The translations under genes and the position numbers were made by a program. A stretch of DNA of 64,000 nt from Dryocola sp051307055 (GTDB lineage Bacteria > Pseudomonadota > Gammaproteobacteria > Enterobacterales > Enterobacteriaceae). The stretch is taken from the NCBI RefSeq assembly GCF_051307055.1, contig NZ_CP149994.1:3844001-3908000 (forward strand). The letters run 5' to 3'. This document shows, piece after piece, positions 61,521 through 64,000 of the stretch. The notes under the pieces are model-generated. The model was not told the DNA's origin. It made no database searches and worked only from the letters and a program-made list of their open reading frames with translations. Each line of letters begins with the position of its first letter. The first letter of the stretch is position 1.

Positions 61521-62420
61521 TTAAAACCAGATTCTGGCTCCCGCCAGGAATACTACCTGATGGTCTTTCTCACCTTCTCTTTTCGCCATATCGGATGTTT
61601 TCCCGTAAAGTTGATTCCAGGAAACGCCTATATAGGGTGCAAACTCACGGCGTATTTCATAGCGCAGCCGGAGCCCCAGCTCTGTGTCAGTCAGTCCCCT
61701 GCCGCGACCCCGCGATTCATCATCCTGACTGTAGAAATTCACCTCATAGGATGGCTGGAGTATGAGCCGGTTAGTCAGTAAAACGTCGTATTCTCCTCCC
61801 AGACGAAGGGCTGCTTTTCCGCCATTACTGACAAAACCCGAAATTTCAGACTCAAAATTATAGAGTGCCAGCCCCTGAAAACCGACAGCAGCCCAGGTCC
61901 GGGCAGAAGCAGGTCTGAAATCCTGCCTGACACCCGCAACCAAATCCCACCATGGGCCAACCGCATGTCCCCAGAGTAACTGCGCTTCAGCCGCCTCCGT
62001 TTCCCCATTGCTTCGTTCACCTTCACTCTTTAGCCAAATCCGATCTGTGTCGCCTCCAATCCAGCTGTTAACACTCCAGCTGAAATTGTTGGTGTTATCC
62101 GACCGTTGCCATTCCAGTTGATCCAGCAGAACCAGATAATTAATCGCACTGTCGTGAATCGCATGCCCCTGTAAATTGCCGAATGCAGCCTTCCGGTCGG
62201 CATCGGTAACAGGCGGAATTGGCGTTCTGCTCTCAGTTACAATGGGCTCCATTGACGTCATCTCAGTGAAATTCTCATCTGCTGGCATCTGCATGGCAGA
62301 CATGTCGTGCCCGGCGTGGGGATCTGCAGAGACGGAGCCCGCCGCAATAGAAAGCTGTGAGGTAAACAAACCGGCGACCAGAACAGGTATGGCCTTCAAA
62401 TTTCTCTTCATTCGCATCAT
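61521..62420 (-). CDS. pcoB: Copper resistance outer-membrane protein PcoB
   Basis: 299 residues; an ATG at 62411 (MKRNLKAIPVL) would give the 296-residue form usually annotated. Signal peptide, Met/His-rich N-terminal segment (HAGHDMSAMQM), then an outer-membrane beta-barrel of CopB type ending in F. The start overlaps the pcoA stop by 4 bp. Confidence 0.95.
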   Translation of the reverse strand: MMRMKRNLKAIPVLVAGLFTSQLSIAAGSVSADPHAGHDMSAMQMPADENFTEMTSMEPIVTESRTPIPPVTDADRKAAFGNLQGHAIHDSAINYLVLLDQLEWQRSDNTNNFSWSVNSWIGGDTDRIWLKSEGERSNGETEAAEAQLLWGHAVGPWWDLVAGVRQDFRPASARTWAAVGFQGLALYNFESEISGFVSNGGKAALRLGGEYDVLLTNRLILQPSYEVNFYSQDDESRGRGRGLTDTELGLRLRYEIRREFAPYIGVSWNQLYGKTSDMAKREGEKDHQVVFLAGARIWF

Positions 62421-64000
62421 TCCTCCACCCGGACTTCACGAAACATTCCCATTTCCATGTGATAGAGCAAATGGCAGTGATACGCCCAGCGGCCAAGCGC
62501 ATCTGCTGTCACTCTGTAACTGCGTTTTGTACCAGGGGGAACATCTATTGTGTGTTTACGAACCATGAAATTACCGTTTTCATCTTCCAGATCGCTCCAC
62601 ATACCATGCAGGTGAATGGGGTGAGTCATCATGGTATCGTTGATCAGCGTGATCCTGAGCCGCTCACCGTATTTCAGCAGCACCGGTGCGGCATCTGAAA
62701 ACTTGATTCCGTTAAATGACCAGGCAAACTTTTCCATGTGGCCGGTTAAATGCAGTTCTATGGTACGGCCAGGTTCACGTCCGTCAGGATCCTCAAAGCG
62801 GCTTTTCAAATCCGCGTACGTGAGAACCTTTCTTCCGTTATTTCGAAGACCAATACCCGGATCATTTAATTTCGGAGAGACGCTCATCGCCTGCATATCA
62901 ACCAGTGGGTTATCCGTTTCTGACGCAGGATGACTTTGCATACCCGGCATTCCGGCCATCCGGGAATGATCCATACCGGCCATGCTGCTGTGATCCATGG
63001 GCGCGGAGGATGTCCCGCTATCCGGAAGGTCAGCACCGTCCATAGACATCATCTCTCCGCTGTTATCCATGCCTCCCATCTGGCTGTGGTCCATTCCTGC
63101 CATATCATGTCCCATTCCCCCCATACCCATGTCTTCCATGGTCAACAGAGGACGGGGATCGAGGGGGGGAACGGCAGCACTTAACCCCTCTCTCGTGGCC
63201 AGTGTCCCTCGAGCGTAACCGGTCCTGTCCATGGATTGTGCGAAGATGGTATAGGCCTCACCCTGAGGCTCCACAATGACATCATAGGTTTCGGCAACGG
63301 CAATCCTGAATTCGTCAACGGTAACCGGGTTTACATACTGGCCATCTGCAGCCACGACCGTCATTTTCAGCCCGGGGATACGGATATCGAAATAGGTCAT
63401 TGCCGAGCCGTTGATAAACCGTAAGCGTATCTTTTCACCGGGACGGAACAGTCCGGTCCAGTTTTTCAGCGGGGCCTGCCCGTTCATGAGATAGGTGTAG
63501 GTGTAGCCACTGACATCCGCGAGGTCAGTCGGATTCATTTTCATTTCAGCCCACATTTTCCGATCGGCAATGGTGGCTGACAGCCCCCTGGTATTCACGT
63601 CGCGGAAAAAAGAGCCAACGGTTGGTTTATTGAAATTGTAGTAATCCGACTGTTTTTTTAATTTTTTCAGCAGGCTGTGAGGATTTTCATCGGTCCAGTC
63701 AGACAACATGACCACATGCTCACGATCGTAAGCAAACGGTTCTGGCTCCCTGGCATCGATGATAATGGCACCGTATACCCCCTCCTGTTCCTGCAGACCG
63801 GAATGGCTGTGGTACCAGTAAGTCCCGTTCTGCTTAACCTTAAAGGTGTAAACGTAGGTATCATCAGGCTCTATGCCCATAAAACTCAGCCCCGGAACAC
63901 CATCCATATTGGCCGGAAGAATAATGCCGTGCCAGTGAATGGACGTCTGTTCATTAAGACGGTTTTTGACCTTCAGGGTAATGGTGTCACCTTCTTTCCA
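62417..64000 (-). CDS. pcoA: Multicopper oxidase PcoA, 3' part (start outside window)
   Basis: Periplasmic multicopper oxidase protecting against copper by oxidising Cu(I) or catechols. The frame stays open to the right edge, so the Tat signal and first residues are missing. Copper ligands seen: HWHG (near 63947), YWYHSHSG, HPIHLHGMW and YHCHLLYHMEMGMF. A long Met-rich insert (MGGMDNSGEMMSMDG and MAGMDHSRMAGMPGM) lies in the middle. Confidence 0.96.
   Translation of the reverse strand, partial: WKEGDTITLKVKNRLNEQTSIHWHGIILPANMDGVPGLSFMGIEPDDTYVYTFKVKQNGTYWYHSHSGLQEQEGVYGAIIIDAREPEPFAYDREHVVMLSDWTDENPHSLLKKLKKQSDYYNFNKPTVGSFFRDVNTRGLSATIADRKMWAEMKMNPTDLADVSGYTYTYLMNGQAPLKNWTGLFRPGEKIRLRFINGSAMTYFDIRIPGLKMTVVAADGQYVNPVTVDEFRIAVAETYDVIVEPQGEAYTIFAQSMDRTGYARGTLATREGLSAAVPPLDPRPLLTMEDMGMGGMGHDMAGMDHSQMGGMDNSGEMMSMDGADLPDSGTSSAPMDHSSMAGMDHSRMAGMPGMQSHPASETDNPLVDMQAMSVSPKLNDPGIGLRNNGRKVLTYADLKSRFEDPDGREPGRTIELHLTGHMEKFAWSFNGIKFSDAAPVLLKYGERLRITLINDTMMTHPIHLHGMWSDLEDENGNFMVRKHTIDVPPGTKRSYRVTADALGRWAYHCHLLYHMEMGMFREVRVEE

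Noticed and set aside
44382..64000. Second copy of the tRNA-Phe 3' end (attR)
   Set aside because: No match seen in the remainder; the element is taken to extend past the window.

Overview
The window is a piece of an Enterobacteriaceae chromosome. From the start to about 44.3 kb, gene order follows the E. coli 94-95 min region: rnr-nsrR-purA-yjeT-hflC-hflK-hflX-hfq-miaA-mutL-amiB-tsaE-nnr / queG / three tRNA-Gly / orn / rsgA-psd-mscM / epmA / frdABCD / ampC / blc / sugE / ecnAB / efp / epmB / groSL / fxsA / aspA-dcuA-cutA-dsbD-yjdC / tRNA-Phe. A divergent ampR-ampC pair next to frdD, as in Enterobacter and Citrobacter freundii, and AmpC/AmpR proteins close to but clearly distinct from the E. 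cloacae ones, suggest a non-Escherichia genus (Enterobacter, Cedecea, Kosakonia, Pluralibacter or similar). I cannot name the species.

Core region (1-44.3 kb). It holds RNA metabolism and nitric-oxide sensing (rnr, nsrR), the hflX/hfq/miaA/mutL/amiB/tsaE/nnr cluster, and a stretch between queG and the tRNA-Gly genes with three perfect DnaA boxes and an IHF site that matches the place and composition of the DnaA-titration locus datA. It also holds the fumarate reductase operon with an FNR-type promoter, the inducible beta-lactamase with its AmpR operator, and a guanidine-II (mini-ykkC) riboswitch in front of the guanidinium exporter gdx/sugE. EF-P and two of its modifying enzymes (EpmA, EpmB) are all present. 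A 14-unit, 40-bp tandem repeat array lies between epmB and yjeI. Downstream are groSL with a sigma-32 promoter, then aspA-dcuA-cutA-dsbD-yjdC, ending at tRNA-Phe (pheU).

Integrated element (44.4 kb to beyond the window). A tyrosine integrase sits next to the 3' end of tRNA-Phe. It is the last gene of a long leftward operon of plasmid/ICE-type genes: a TraI_2-domain protein whose metal ligands appear to be lost, a UvrD-type helicase, a short N6-adenine methylase-like protein, a DUF1281/Api92-like protein, an ArdC antirestriction protein, a DUF3085 protein and several unknown small proteins. This resembles the SPI-7/YAPI family of tRNA-Phe islands. Eight of the operon's genes are preceded by a small RNA-like leader made of two interleaved inverted repeats (pseudoknot or mutually exclusive hairpins). 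The downstream hairpin is often followed by a U-run, and the next ribosome binding site comes directly after. Ahead of the whole operon are three tandem covarying pseudoknots with UUCG loops that match the description of the STAXI motif. These two structured-RNA families are the most interesting content of the window.

A nested IS pair follows: an IS5-type element of 1196 bp that has removed the last 39 bp of an IS1, without a matching target duplication. Beyond it is the copper resistance cluster pcoE, pcoS, pcoR, pcoD, pcoC, pcoB and pcoA (cut by the window end), with a PcoR box in front of pcoE.
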